A DNA stretch of 64,000 nt, from NCBI GenBank assembly GCA_002812745.2, contig NCSJ02000046.1, forward strand, positions 124,001 to 188,000, in the 5' to 3' direction. This DNA comes from Scytalidium lignicola (taxonomy: Eukaryota; Ascomycota; Leotiomycetes). Positions 12,441 through 24,505 of this stretch are shown here, one piece after another; position 1 is the first letter of the stretch; each line of letters begins with the position of its first letter. Below the pieces are notes generated by a model. It did not search any database. It saw nothing but the letters and a program-made list of their open reading frames with translations, and was not told the DNA's origin. A program made the position numbers and the translations under genes.

Positions 12441-13174
12441 CAATTGCAACATTGGAATATGTGGGAACTTTCACCTAGATTCTACGTTCAGAATACATGT
12501 TCCTTCGGTCACGCACTTTTTTTTAACAGAGCTCTGCACCCCTTCAGCATCTATTCGTTTTAAATACATTCCACTCTCTTAACGAACACATTGCCGGAAT
12601 TTTCACTCCTCTATCAACAGTTCTATCATTATCTAATGGCCTCTGGTGGTTCTAGAAGCTCCAGACCTTTGTTGGTCACAAGGCATCTTCACTGGGAAAA
12701 TGACCTGCTAATTCGGTTGCACCTCTTCTGCAAATTCTTTTTTACCGCTATGGTTTCCCTATTCCTAACTCATGATTGTTAATCCGGGGCTCCTAACTAC
12801 ATGGCAAGGAGTTTACCTGCTGGGGGTATAACAGCATGGATATGAATTTTATTATATGAACAGCAAATGCACGAAAATACTAATTTCTAATTTCTAATTT
12901 TTAATCTTCATAACACAACTTCGCAGTTTTCTGTTTTCCTCTGGATACTCTAACTATTAATTATAATTAATATTAAATATANTTTGACAAAATATTGACT
13001 TTTAACTCTAATATGATGGTGTGAATATGCATAATATAAGCTAACATGTGAAAGTCAAGCCACATTCTCCTTTCGATACCTGCACGGACCATCCTATGCG
13101 CCACAACTTTAAATTTCATGCATAGGATCATTTGCAACGCCTAATCTTGAACAACATTCCGTATACGAGACGAC
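12441..13174. other. Intergenic region
   Basis: Very AT-rich near 12880-13020, with one ambiguous base at 12982 beside a T run. No supportable gene. It separates the 3' end of the 707-aa gene from the XAP5 gene and should hold the XAP5 promoter. Confidence 0.4.
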
Positions 13175-14435
13175 ATGGCTTCCAATTCTTCCTCAGGTGT
13201 ATCAACGCCCAACCCTCGATTCACCTCACAATCAAAAACTGCGGAAGATCTCCTCAGCACACAGACAGTTGGTCTCGTAGCGCTTTCGGATTTTCGCAAA
13301 CGACGCGCAGAAGTACTTGAGCAAAAGGAACGAGATGCGCAAAATGCGTTGCACAGTGGAGGGAGTAGTCGTGGAACTCCTGGGGTAATGACACCTGACG
13401 GGTGAGTAACTGAGAAAACAGAGTGAGAAACAAGAGTTGACGAGTATAGTACAGTGCATCTACTCCCAAGAACTCCGCGGTGAAGAAAAAGAAGCGGAAG
13501 GTTGGTATGCCAAAGTTATCATTTGATGTAGAGGATGAAGAGGCTGCTGGTGAAAGCATGGATGCAGCGCCAACACCAAACGACTCTAGGTCCGCGTCTG
13601 ATTCCCCCAGAAGATCGGCCACGCCGGGTGCTTCCACAAAGGAGGGAGCACAGCCAAGCTCTAAAATAATAGCAAATGCGTCCGTAAACATTGTGCCTAA
13701 AGCACTCACAAAGTCAGCATTACTACGAGAAACCCAGACGAGGGAATCACTGCGTAAGGAATTTCTGACGATTCAAGAGGCGGTTAAGGCTACGGAGATT
13801 TGCATTCCATTTGTGTTTTACGATGGGACGAATATACCAGGTGGAGTATGCAGAGTGAAGAAGGGGGACTTTGTCTGGGTTTTCTTAGATAAGAGTAGAA
13901 AATTAGGCGCAGAGCTTGGCGTTGGTGAGAAGGCCAATGCTAGAAGGGAATGGGCCAGGGTTGGAGTCGACGATCTGATGTTGGTTAGAGGAAGCATAAT
14001 CATCCCTCATGTGAGTCACCATCTGAATTGCAGATAACTTAGCTTGGAAATACGCTAATAGGCTGATAGCATTACGATTTCTACTTCTTCATAATCGACA
14101 AAACAGTTGGGCCAAACAACCGGCGCTTATTCGACTACAGCTCTGAACCCCCTCCACAAACTACCAAAGAATCCACCTCCACTTCTAAAGATATGAACAG
14201 CTATAATCCACTATCCCGACCCTCTACAAAATTGAAACAAGCGAAAGATGCTGGGCAGGCGAACCTTGAAGGTGTCAATGACGACCCAACGTTCACAAAA
14301 GTAGTGGACAGAAGATGGTATGAACGGAATAAGCATATTTTTCCGGCTAGTGTTTGGCAGGAATTTGATCCTGAGAAAGATTATCAGAAGGAGATTAAGA
14401 GAGATGCAGGAGGCAATGCGTTTTTCTTTTCGTAG
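13175..14435 (+). CDS. XAP5 / FAM50 family protein
   Basis: Three exons, 13175-13401, 13455-14010 and 14070-14435, encode 382 residues. The middle has a basic stretch [15 protein letters not shown], which can serve as a nuclear localisation signal and is followed by the acidic [11 protein letters not shown]. The XAP5 domain occupies roughly residues 170-382: [65 protein letters not shown], and [17 protein letters not shown] near the end. FAM50/XAP5 proteins associate with late spliceosomes. The last exon begins exactly at HYDFYFF after an AG preceded by a CTGAT branch-like site. Length and motif order match the family well. Confidence 0.92.
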
Positions 14436-14935
14436 CACTTCACCATCTTCTTATATGGGGACCTAAAGGAATTATTGTGACTTGAGTTTGGAGGAAAGAT
14501 ATATTGAATATGAGCATATTTAGACTAATAAACAATAAGTACTATAGGACGAATTAAGGGACGTATTTGAAGTGATTCAAATCTTTAAATACGGTTTATA
14601 GCTTTTGTGTGTAACCATTTAATGTGTTGATTGAACGAATTGAGACAAATCAGTAGTAGTTTGAAGGGACAATTTAAGGGACGAGTAAAATTACGATATT
14701 TGATGTGATTGGCTGATTTCAAGAGATTCAGTGATATGATTGGCTAAGAAGTTAAAATCTAATATGATGAAAAGCAGTTCGCAGATGTACTCTCATTGCA
14801 AAGGTTAAGCTAATTGATATGTCTGCGCTCCTTTGTTATACTATCTATACTATGTACATATACATATAAATTAATGTCGCCACAAAAACAGAAAACCTTG
14901 AGTATCACCTAATAAAAGAGAGATAGACCACTCAC
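14436..14935. other. Repeat-like AT-rich spacer
   Basis: No gene. Two related blocks, GGACGAATTAAGGGACG near 14549 and GGACAATTTAAGGGACG near 14669, suggest old mobile-element debris. This sequence lies where the missing 3' exons of the LysM gene would be expected. Confidence 0.35.
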
Positions 14936-15133
14936 CCATGCCTCAAATTCGGCCGCTGTCAGTCCAAACAGTTCCTCGATAGCAGCGCATGATAGGGAGT
15001 AGGACTGCTGAACCCACGCGCTACAATCGACATCTGATCCAGGGGCGGCCACACCACCATCAGGAGGAGATATCAAGTAAGCCCCAATTAAGCGAAGAGA
15101 AAGAAGAGACGCAATCAAACGGGAGGGCTTCAT
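14936..15133 (-). pseudogene. Orphan first exon of a LysM-type secreted protein
   Basis: From ATG 15133 the minus strand encodes a signal-peptide-like start (MKPSRLIASLLSL) and then the opening of a LysM domain: DCSAWVQQSYSLSCAAIEEL and FGLTAAEFEAW. A good donor, GTGAGT, follows the codon for W at 14935, which is a common place for an intron in fungal LysM genes. I find no continuation (the usual NP...DC segment) in the following 500 bp, which is AT-rich and repeat-like. LysM proteins bind chitin in the wall or apoplast. This looks like a truncated gene. A very distant second exon or an expressed short peptide cannot be excluded. Confidence 0.55.
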
Positions 15134-15518
15134 GGTTGAGTAAGGGTAGTTAACTCGGAGAGTTGCGAAGCAGTTATCGAACTATGAACATCAAAGGATC
15201 ACGATCACAGGGCGAGAATCATGGATCTCGAAAGGGTGTTCGACTCGGTAAAGTGACCTGCAAATATTAGCAATATACTGATGGCGAGGGGTGCATTGAT
15301 CTTGCAGTTTACTGGATTTCGGGAACCTTTGGACACGGTCTCGTTTCGCTGCCCTGGGAGGTTATGCCAACTACTGCCCAGATGGGAAAACACGCTCTTA
15401 ACATGAATGTTACATTTTTAGGGTAAAATATCTATTACGGTAATAGAGAACAGTGAGCTTAACTTAACGACGCAGATTGGCGGCGTGCACTTGTGACCAA
15501 CCGCTTTTTCAAAAGCAA
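15134..15518. other. Upstream flank of the LysM fragment
   Basis: About 385 bp with no supportable gene. It should contain the former promoter of the LysM fragment and ends at the left arm of a foldback element. Confidence 0.35.
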
Positions 15519-15803
15519 CATACGTGAGGTACAGCAGGGAAATAAAGTAATAGCACTAGGAGGGCTACGGGTACGGCTACTTGCTACCATCCAACAGTGT
15601 CGGACCTTATAAATTGCAAAAGCACCAAGTGGGTCTATCAGATCTACCCAATTAGAATATCACAAACTAAAAATAGTCTTGTTTAATTGGGTAGATCTGA
15701 TAAACCCACCTGGCAATGCGTAAGGATAGGCACTGCACGTACTTGTAAGTACTAGTACCCCTTCTAGTGCTATTACTTTATTTTGCCGCTGTACCTCCGT
15801 ATG
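15519..15803. mobile_element. Foldback / MITE-like element, copy 1
   Basis: The left arm CATACG(T)GAGGTACAGC followed by AAATAAAGTAATAGCACTAG is mirrored on the right as an inverted copy ending at about 15803. A second inner hairpin (about 15628-15652 against 15683-15708) contains GGGTAGATCTGATA and pairs over 25 bp with one mismatch. No coding capacity is visible. The arms share the AGTAATAGCAC...AGGGG core with the element at 31041-31223, so both belong to one non-autonomous family. A target-site duplication was not clear. Confidence 0.75.
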
Positions 15804-16296
15804 TGCGAGTCTTAGACGTATGCGGGATGACTGCGTATGCAGATGCAGGCAAAAGAGATCAATTCAATAGTCCCAGGGCCGATCCTACCTTGCACACTGA
15901 GTATTTGGGCTTTTGAACAGCATCTCGAGACGAATTCATTGGCCCGAGGCCCTCAGGACGTCCGGACCACTGGGCGTAGGAGGCAGGTAGGTACGGTAAT
16001 GCCTTGCACTTAACCCATATGCATATGCGGCAGCGGGTCCGGCTCGTCACACAAGAAAAGAAAGGTCTTATTTATGCAGGTGACAACGGCAGGGGAGAGC
16101 AAGCAGGGACTTTAGTTAACTCACCGCCCGCCCCGCCCAGTCGAGCCCAGTTATAAACACGAGAATGTTGCGTTTATACATACACCCCATATACCAACTA
16201 CTTTACATCCCCCGGTATCACATTACCTATTACTATTATATCCACATAAGGCTCTTTGGGAGTCATTTGTACAAGACTTCATGAACTTAACCCCAA
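15804..16296. other. Spacer right of the foldback element
   Basis: No gene seen. Locally GC-richer than the surrounding repeats. It includes the 3' flank of the VIT/vWA gene. Confidence 0.35.
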
Positions 16297-19196
16297 TCAC
16301 AATATTGAGCTTTTGGTTGTGATCACGGCCGCCGCCAGCTCCTCCAGCAAGTGCAAGTCTCCTCCAACTCCCAAGCTTGTGCGCACATACTCTCTCGCTT
16401 TCTCGACAACTAGTCCTCATACCCCCTCCTCTCCTGGCATTCTCTCTTCTAAGAATTTCACTATGAGCATCGTGACCCATGACTCGTCACTAACACCCGC
16501 CGGCGGCGGCATCGGTATGTCAAACCCCAGGAGAGGTAACAGGCCTTCACTGTCGCCAGTCCATGCCCCATTGAAACATTGATGATCGATTAAAGCAAAG
16601 ACCTTGACAAGGTTAGGACTCGGAAGTGATGGTAGAACGGAAAGATCATAGTATTGAGGCGGCATCTGCTGGGCAGTTGGTAAGGCGCATCTCTGGTTGT
16701 AATGGGAGGTTATCCCGGCGTCGGATGCTAATTTTGCTAATGCAATTTGTTGTGCAATTTGTTTTGCCCGTTGGACTCTTAGAAAATCTTGACCCTCTGA
16801 GACTTGTGTTGAGTTAGGATTTGGAGGTAATATTAATCGAACGGCAGTGATGGTGGGAGTAGCGTTAGAACCAAGTCTCGTAGCTTGGCTGCTATATGTA
16901 ACAGTGGCGGGAGTATTGTAAGAAACAAATTCTGCTTCGATATCTCTGCCTCGTTCTTGTGGGGATAGAATGTTTCCACCTTGCGCTTGCACTGGCCACG
17001 GTCTTTTTCGGTGGTTTTCCAAAACTGAGACAGGAGAAACCCTCGCATATGGATTTCCGGTGCTCAAAGCCCCGACAGCAGAGGATGGCAATTGAAAAAG
17101 AGGTAAAGCCCTGATCGGGAGATCCTGCAGGAAGGAGGTTGTATTCTCAATCAATATCTCCTCGCCTTCTTTAGGTGAAACTGCTACAAAAGAGCACCAT
17201 TTGTTTACAACTTGAAATATCTCTCCTAGTCGGACGGCTTCCTTCTCAGCCACATTTGCTTGTCAGTGATGCTATTGATATTATCGAACATCCATCCACG
17301 AGATTCTTCCAAGTCCTGGGATGCTTTTCGTGCTGCAAGTTGATGGATGGTTGTGCCTTGATCTGGAAGCACTTCAATTGGGATTTCGAGAAGTGGTGGT
17401 CCACCAGGGAAGGATGTGCTACGAAGGATAATAGACATTGGGTTTCTCTGTATCGTTTTCGGACTCATAAGAAGATATATAGTTTTTCTGGCGACTATAA
17501 ACGGCAAAGGTATTTTGTGTGGCGCCTGGATTATTTCTGGAAAGTGATGAGTGTCTGGTAAGCTGATGTTCGTAGGCTCGATACTGGGGTTAACTAAAGA
17601 AGAAGTTGTGACTTCTTGAATCGCTGATGGTAATAGCTTCTCCATACTATCCCTGGGTTTGTCGACCAATTCATATTCACCATCATCTTGGCCGTATTGA
17701 ACTTCAAGAACACAGTCTCCAATATGTAGACTGAGCGCTCCACGAATTATGAAGGAGACACTCTTCTCTAACCGCTCTCCATCCTGTACAGCTAGGCAGA
17801 ATCCATTTCCAGCTCTGGCAACACCTTCAATAAGTGCATGTGAGATTCGATTGCCGATTCCAACGGAGAAAAGCCGAATACTTGCTTGTAAACTTTTCTC
17901 AACTTGCTTATTGACATAAGTAAAAAGGGATTGATGGTCGGTAATGTTTCCATTAGTAAAGAGGATTATATCTAGTGGTAAGTCTGCGAATTGACGCTCA
18001 ATTGTAGCTTGGATTGCTTGAAGTAATTCTTTTCTGCCATATTTTGCATCGAATGTCAAGACATGCTTAATAGCTTCTTGGACAGTTTCATTAGTATAAC
18101 TTTTGCTTTGAGGCCATAAAAATGTAAAATTTGTTCCGAAAGAGCAAATATTAAACTTGACGTTAGTTGGCATAGACTTGAGAAAGACTTTGAAAGTCGA
18201 AATAAGCATAGAAATATTAAGTACCATACTACTACTTCTATCTGCGATGATAACAATCTCTGATGGTGAAGAGGAGGGAAGAGAAATCTTCGAGGCGAGA
18301 GTAATCATTAAAGCTCGGTGATTTAAGATTGAGGAATGTGTTTCTAATAAAGCCTTAGACGTTCCAGTATCCTTGGATCGTATGATTAGAATAAAGTCTT
18401 TTTCAAGGATAGCACTTCTTAACGACAAAGTTACAGAAGCTTTGTTTGTCATCGGAACTGCTTGGGTAGCTGTTGAAATAATTCCTATCGATACTGCAAT
18501 TAAATGTGACGGTGACTCGATCCCCTTAATATATTCTCCTGCGGATAGAACTATATCTACGGTAATGCTGATTCGGCCACTAAGATGATGTGGAAGCGGC
18601 GTCATGACAGAAAGAGGGTTGAGCGACCCTGGGGGACTATAACGAGGAGCGACTACGGTTGGAATTGTGAAGCAAATGCCCTCAATACTATCATCATACT
18701 TCAGCTCATCAATATAAGTGATCTCGACGAAGACATTCTCTCCTGGTGTAACGTTGCCAATCCTGATGCTAAATACATCAGAGGCTTCGGGCGCTTGAGT
18801 AAAAAGACTGACGTTGTCGCCTTTGGCTGCTGCAGTATTGAAAATGGCCTCTGCCTTCTTCTTCTCTTTTACCACGCCACAGAGAGCTGGCTTGGAGCCA
18901 ATCCTGCACTTGAATGTAACGACACTAACGCTATCGTAAAGTGGGAATTTGTATGTGCACTCTGCATCGTTCTCCGATGATGAGTTAACGAAGGTTTGCT
19001 TGAGGACTGTTTTGTAACTTCGGGAGATAATCGTGGTATGGGCCTCGCAGTCGAACAGCGGCAAATGTTGTTGTCGTAGATCTGTGCCAACTAAATAGCA
19101 CCCACAAACCTCTGCCCTGGTACCTAACGGAAGGCGTGCTGCCGCCCAAGATCGAGCCATTGCGCGCACCCGCGAGCCTGGGTTATCTGATGACAT
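16297..19196 (-). CDS. VIT and von Willebrand factor A domain protein, frame disrupted
   Basis: Reading starts at ATG 19196 (the frame is open further upstream only from a TTG). A VIT domain lies at about residues 28-165 (CGCYLVGTDL, KTVLKQTFVN, YKFPLYDSVSVVTF, IGNVTPGENVFVEITYIDEL). A vWA domain starts near 312 with a MIDAS motif ADRSSSM at 318-324. At about 17250 the frame shifts: KQMW is followed one base out of phase by AEKEAVRLGEIFQVVNKW, which continues the same family alignment. A second lesion is a TGA at 16417-16419, after which the frame resumes GLVVEKAREYV until 16297. The family is common in fungi; its role there is unclear. Either this is a decaying gene or the shift is a base-call error. 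A 41-nt intron could restore the frame but would be unusually short and would remove conserved-looking sequence. Confidence 0.68.
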
Positions 19197-22033
19197 ATTT
19201 GGACGATCTGCGAATGCGTCCGATTTGGAAGTTGGTGGCGAGGGCGAGACAATAAGATAATACAATTCAAAGGTCTTTGCTGAAGGAGGCTAAAATTGCT
19301 AGCTCGAGAGGTTGGAGATGGAATGAGGAGGAATGGGGAAAGAAGGTTTACGAGCACAACCTTTTGGTGCGCATATTATAGAAACTTAATGCGTAAAATA
19401 GAATCAATCAATTGTCTACCATACAACGCATTTTTACGCTTGTTTTTTATGCTATTGTCCATGCTTTTAATGTCCGCCCTCTCACCGACAGGATGATATC
19501 TTCACCGTTGTTGGCTTTTATCCCGTAACTCTTACCTCTGAAGAGCATCCCATTTCTTCATAATGCACTCCTTTTGTTCCTTGCTTTCCTCTAACTAATT
19601 CTTAATGTAAAGACATTACTTTTTTGGTCTAGATCTATTGTCAATCCTGTATTATGAGAAGGTCTGAGATCGTAGTTTATATGCACGGTAAAGTCCTCGG
19701 CACTCTTGATCTTTCCATCGACAAGGTCATTTTCGATAGTTGTTAGGAACGAACGATTGAATAGCTTTACCATTCAGCTAAAAAGGCAGAATATTTGTGA
19801 TTGCTCGTAAATAGCCATTCTACTATATCTAAACATAACAGTAGTTGCGGTACGAGTACTATCACTAAAGATCGGGTAATACAGGGTATTGTATGTTGGA
19901 ACGATTGAGTTATAGAATTTCTCAAGTGATGGGGATCATTCATAAGGAGTAGACGGGAGTGTTTCTCGTAGGATGGAAGCTATTATGCTCGAAAGCCCAA
20001 GGAGCCCCAAGAGTACTTAGAACTGGTGTTCTTGAAAAGAGATTGTTGAGCGGTTGTGATTTGGACGGAAATTCAAAGACAAGGAAAGATTTTCTCTGTG
20101 TCATTTTATGAATGTCCCAAACTACTAATGAATGATCGATAGACGACATATACTTGACACTACTAAATATACCAACGAATCTAGCATAAGTGATGGATCT
20201 TGTAATAATTATGTCGGGATGTTCGGAATTAGAACTGTACAAACTCCAACACAAAGAGCACAGGCCTTAGCTCATCTATACCCTAGTCTAGGGTTCGGCA
20301 GTGCATTATTATTGGCTTGATTTCCTGCTCTTGGCTATCATGCCGTATCCGTTCGGCTTTCCTCTTTTCTGGCTGCACTAATACTCTGCTACTTGTACAA
20401 CCAACTAAAACATCAAGAAGCACATTAACGCAACAAGAAAATACATGTCTACTCTACTCATTGTAGAGATGCTCTTAAACTTTATTGTTTCTTCTTCAAA
20501 ATATACTCGCCGGAAGAAAACAAACTAAGGAGTTTTATGAGACGTTGGAGGATACCTTAAGGAACTATAATCGAGAGAACATCGTTAAAAAGAGGGAGCA
20601 TCTCTCGCATTCGCAAGATAAAGTCGACTACCAGCACAAGGTCTCCTGGAAAGCTACAGTAAACTTTTGCTTATTAATATATGTATGAAGTTATATACTC
20701 TTATACAGCCTTTTTATTTGTTAATATTATGTAATTCCCATGAATCCTATGTTACTGCATTAGAACTGTTATAAATAAGTGTCACTCCACTTTACACCTA
20801 GTCAATTGTGCATATAACTATTAACTTGTGGCCAAATTATTTCTGGAAGTTATTCTGAAACAAGGATTTACACGTTAGATCGGAAATTTTCACCTAAACC
20901 AATATATCTCCTTCCAAACCAGCAATGTATTTCTACCGGAAATTAACGTATCGTGGGATTCAGAAGGAGTTTTCCCTTGGTAGAACATTCTCTGGTAAGT
21001 GCTAGCTTACCCTTGCCATCGCATATCTCTTTTCTATGGCTATAGAATCTATTTAACGGTAGTGCGTTAGGATCCCTTCAATGTAGAAAACGTAGAATAC
21101 TTTGTCATGGCGGAAACCTTTGTAATCTATACACTCACAAAAATGTGCCGTGTAAGTTGTCTTTTAACTCCAATTTCAAATAGTTTGATTCAGCGAGGGT
21201 GAGGTCCAATGCCCTCAAAAAGCTGGAAAAGATATGCAAGAGGAAGATGTGAATGGATAGCAAAGTAATACTACGGGCTTGTTTAAGCTCTGAAGGGCTT
21301 GCAGAAGATGCAGCACTGATATCTGGCTACCATGCTAGCCCTTCTCCATTGTCCATACAAACCGCAGAATCTGGTACAGAAGACTAATGCTTTCATATGT
21401 CCACGGCCATCTTCCCTATTGACGAATCGGAGTCGCTGTCCGAGAATGGGCTTTGACTGGTGATTCCTCAACATACCAGGTCCAATGCAAGAATGGATGA
21501 TTGAGTATAAAAACCAAACGCGGGGTCGTAATTCAGTTGATTGGTTAATTTTAAGATCATGAAATGGNAAAAAAAAACACCAAAACTTGTGGGTGTCGTA
21601 TTCTGTCCAAAATTATATCTTAGCATTAGTCGATCTCAGGCTTCAGCTATGAACTATAAGTGGTTACATATTTTGATGGCGTTGTTCCCTTCTACTGGAT
21701 CCAGCAGCTACTGAGGAGCAGTGCATCATAGATTATAGCCGCTATTAAAGCCCTGTCAATATCGATGGACAGACATTATATAATTGCTCTAGGAGACTCG
21801 TTGGAGAGATCAGATGGATTAAATTTCAAATATAGTAAGTGTGCATACAGTACATGTACTTTGATCCTAATTCTCCTATAGCTGATTCTCTTATAGCCGA
21901 AATGCATGCTGCCCCGGAAACGGCTTGACTGCAAGTGGCATCTCGTACTTTTCACAACTCCAGTTAAGAACTAGACACCGAGGCTGAAGAAGGCGAGCTG
22001 GTCTTAGGCGGGCTGGACTTAGGCAGGTTGGAC
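19197..22033. other. Long gene-poor region
   Basis: About 2.8 kb in which I support no gene. Open frames are short and lack domains. One ambiguous base lies at 21568 beside an A run. The left end should hold the VIT/vWA promoter and the right end the 3' flank of the WSC gene. Confidence 0.4.
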
Positions 22034-24505
22034 TTAGGGGGGGCTGGTTATGGCAAGCGGGCTCCTTGTGGCAGCCACCAACTCTGCACCAGCCTGAGTA
22101 GGTGTGGTCCATATATTGTTGTTGCCTAGGAAGGGCAGCTGTACACCTGACGCCGGTATCCAGGTGGTTCCTGGATCTGTCGTCAAGGGACATAACGCAG
22201 TGGTCGTGTCCGTGGTAACGATACTGCCTTCTGCACTGCACCCGACCGTGGTTGCGCACAGTGTTGTGAAGCAATTAGTCGCGAAGGACGTATCGTCAAA
22301 GTTTGTGACTGAACATCCGACTTGGCAGTCTGTTGCCGTATTTGGTGTACATGGCTTGCTATGGTCGAATAGACTGAATACAGCAAGCACCACAAGGACT
22401 AGAGTTGTAGTTATTCCTTTAGTATATGTTCTCTCTCAACAGCTAATGACAGAGAAACTACTTACAAACCCCCGTTGCTACAATACCCGCCGGTCCCAAC
22501 ACCGCAGGTAATCCAATTGCGTCAAGCTATGATAGATGAGTCTCATGGGTGTCCGATATTTGAAAGATNGGGGGGGAGGGGGGTTTACCGCGGCGTCCGC
22601 CACCTCGACATCAGCATCAAAATCTATCAAGTTTGTCGTAGAAGCATCAATATTAGCAGCATCCTCTTCAGCTGAGGCTAATGTAGCGGAGAGAGAACTG
22701 TCGGCATCGCTGACTGCAAAGGTAGAAAGAGTAAGCATTAAATGTGATCATTAATGGTAGGGTTGGCAACTTACATGCGCCTTGAATCTGTTCTAATGTA
22801 TCTGAACCAACCTGACAATAAGTATTAGTGCCCTGCAAATTCATCTATAGAGGATAGTGACTATCTTACTAGAGGTGCCTCTGGTCTTACAATGTCATCA
22901 CTTGCGGCTCTAAGGAACAAAACATTGTTATTTTGTTCTGCTTGGGCTTTAGGATATTGTTAGAATCCGAGCCACAAAATTTATGGGGTATGACTCGATC
23001 TTGTGGCGCTCACCTAATATTTGTCGGACAGTCTGCAGATTTGTGCGGTCTGTGAGGACTTGCATCTCGATGGTCTGAGTTTGAGATCGTCTGCGTAAGT
23101 TGTCTCCCGTTGGTTGAGTTATTATGGCAAGTTTCAAATCATTAATATCTTTATTATAAGTGTCTATGTCTTTTTGTGCCTGTGTAAGACTCTGGTTATA
23201 CTGCTGAAGGGCATTTGCAAGGTCATCAGCGACTGGATCAAACCAGGCTGAATCCTGATAGATCTGAATGCGATTCGTATCTCCACATAGCTCTGCTGGA
23301 TTCCCGGCACAAACTTGATTGCAGTTATCTTGTGGAGCAGCAGTTCCATTATGTACGGTATTGCCAACGTAACATTCACTAAAAAGATGATTCTCAGCCA
23401 AATTCAATTTGTGGATATATAAGACTTACCCTCCGAACTCAACGCCAGCAAATTGAAGACCGCTAATTTGGGCAACGGCTATACATTTCTCTACAGTCAT
23501 ACCAGTTGAGCTTTGATCAACGCTTGATCCCACGACTAGAACCCTGACAATTGTTGAGTCAAGGAAACATCCTATATTGCTAAAAGTACCTGAAGACGGT
23601 ACTAGTGTTGGAGTGGGGATAGCTGAAGTAGAAGTTGTTGAAACAGAAGTTGATGGCGGCGGTGGTAGAGGATGAGTAGTAGTAGTCGTCGTCGTCGTCG
23701 TCGTCGAAATAGAAGTCGGCGGCGGAGGTGGCGAAGGGGGAGGAGAAGTAGTTTTAGTAGTAGTAGTAGTAGTTGTTGAATGAGAAGTTGACGGTGGAGG
23801 AGAAGTGGTAGTTGTCGAAATAGAAGTTTGGGGTGGGGGTGGTGGTGGTGGAGAAGTATGAGCAGTTGTGGTAGTTGTTGAAATAGAAGTTGGAGGTGGT
23901 GGAGGAGGAGGAGGATGAGTAGTTGTTGTCGAAACAGAAGTCGGTGGTGGAGAGGTACTCTGACCCGTACACTGATTGTCACCACATGTCTGCCCTGGAC
24001 TGCATGCATTACACAAGTCTCCTACATCACACTGAATACTGTCAAAGTTGCAGCACACTGTGCCTGACTTATAACAGTTACCATGGCTTGTGAATATAGT
24101 TAGTTACATAGAGTATAACCATCCAATACTTACTTACCAACACATTCCATCACTACAGCCAACCGCTTCGAAACTACTAGGATTCAATGCACAAATCTCT
24201 AGCCCTGGAACACCACAAGCAACAGTTCCTTCGAAGTTAAGACAAGTCTGTCCAGCAGGACAGATAATATCATCAGGACAAGCCTGTTGCACACAGAGAA
24301 ACCCATCCGGGCAAGAGGGATCCTGCGAAGTAGCGCGACCAAAGACCTGAGACAGACTACCATCAAGTCCATCAATGAGAAATGGATTGCCCCTGGAATT
24401 TACTCCACGAGGTAGTAACAAGCCAGGCAGATCGGAATGAGAGGAAACATTAGCAGCATAACAGCAAGAGATGCTGAAAATGAGGAGATTAAAAAGAGGC
24501 AGCAT
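22034..24505 (-). CDS. WSC-domain mosaic cell-surface protein
   Basis: Eight exons fit one frame: 24505-24138, 24086-23430, 23378-23014, 22946-22891, 22832-22775, 22713-22589, 22526-22466 and 22398-22034, for 684 residues. Order of parts: signal peptide (MLPLFNLLIFSISCCYA); a Cys-rich region (about 60-170); a Pro/Ser/Thr linker with repeated STTTT and PPPP; a WSC domain from NIGCFLDS to NPAELCGD crossing an intron; a helical stretch (QQYNQSLTQAQKDID); a hydrophobic span (AVLGPAGIVATGV, then FLVVLAVFSLF); and a second Cys-rich domain (DCQVGCSVTNF, CFTTLCATTVGCS). WSC domains bind glycans at the fungal wall. The C-terminal Cys pattern resembles that after GH18 domains in killer-toxin-like chitinases, but no GH18 is present. 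The stop follows a run of seven C; see findings. Confidence 0.62.

Noticed and set aside
23602..24009. Leu/His/Arg-rich alternative frames over the P/S/T linker of the WSC gene
   Set aside because: Caused by the ACC/CCA/TCA codon repeats of the real frame.
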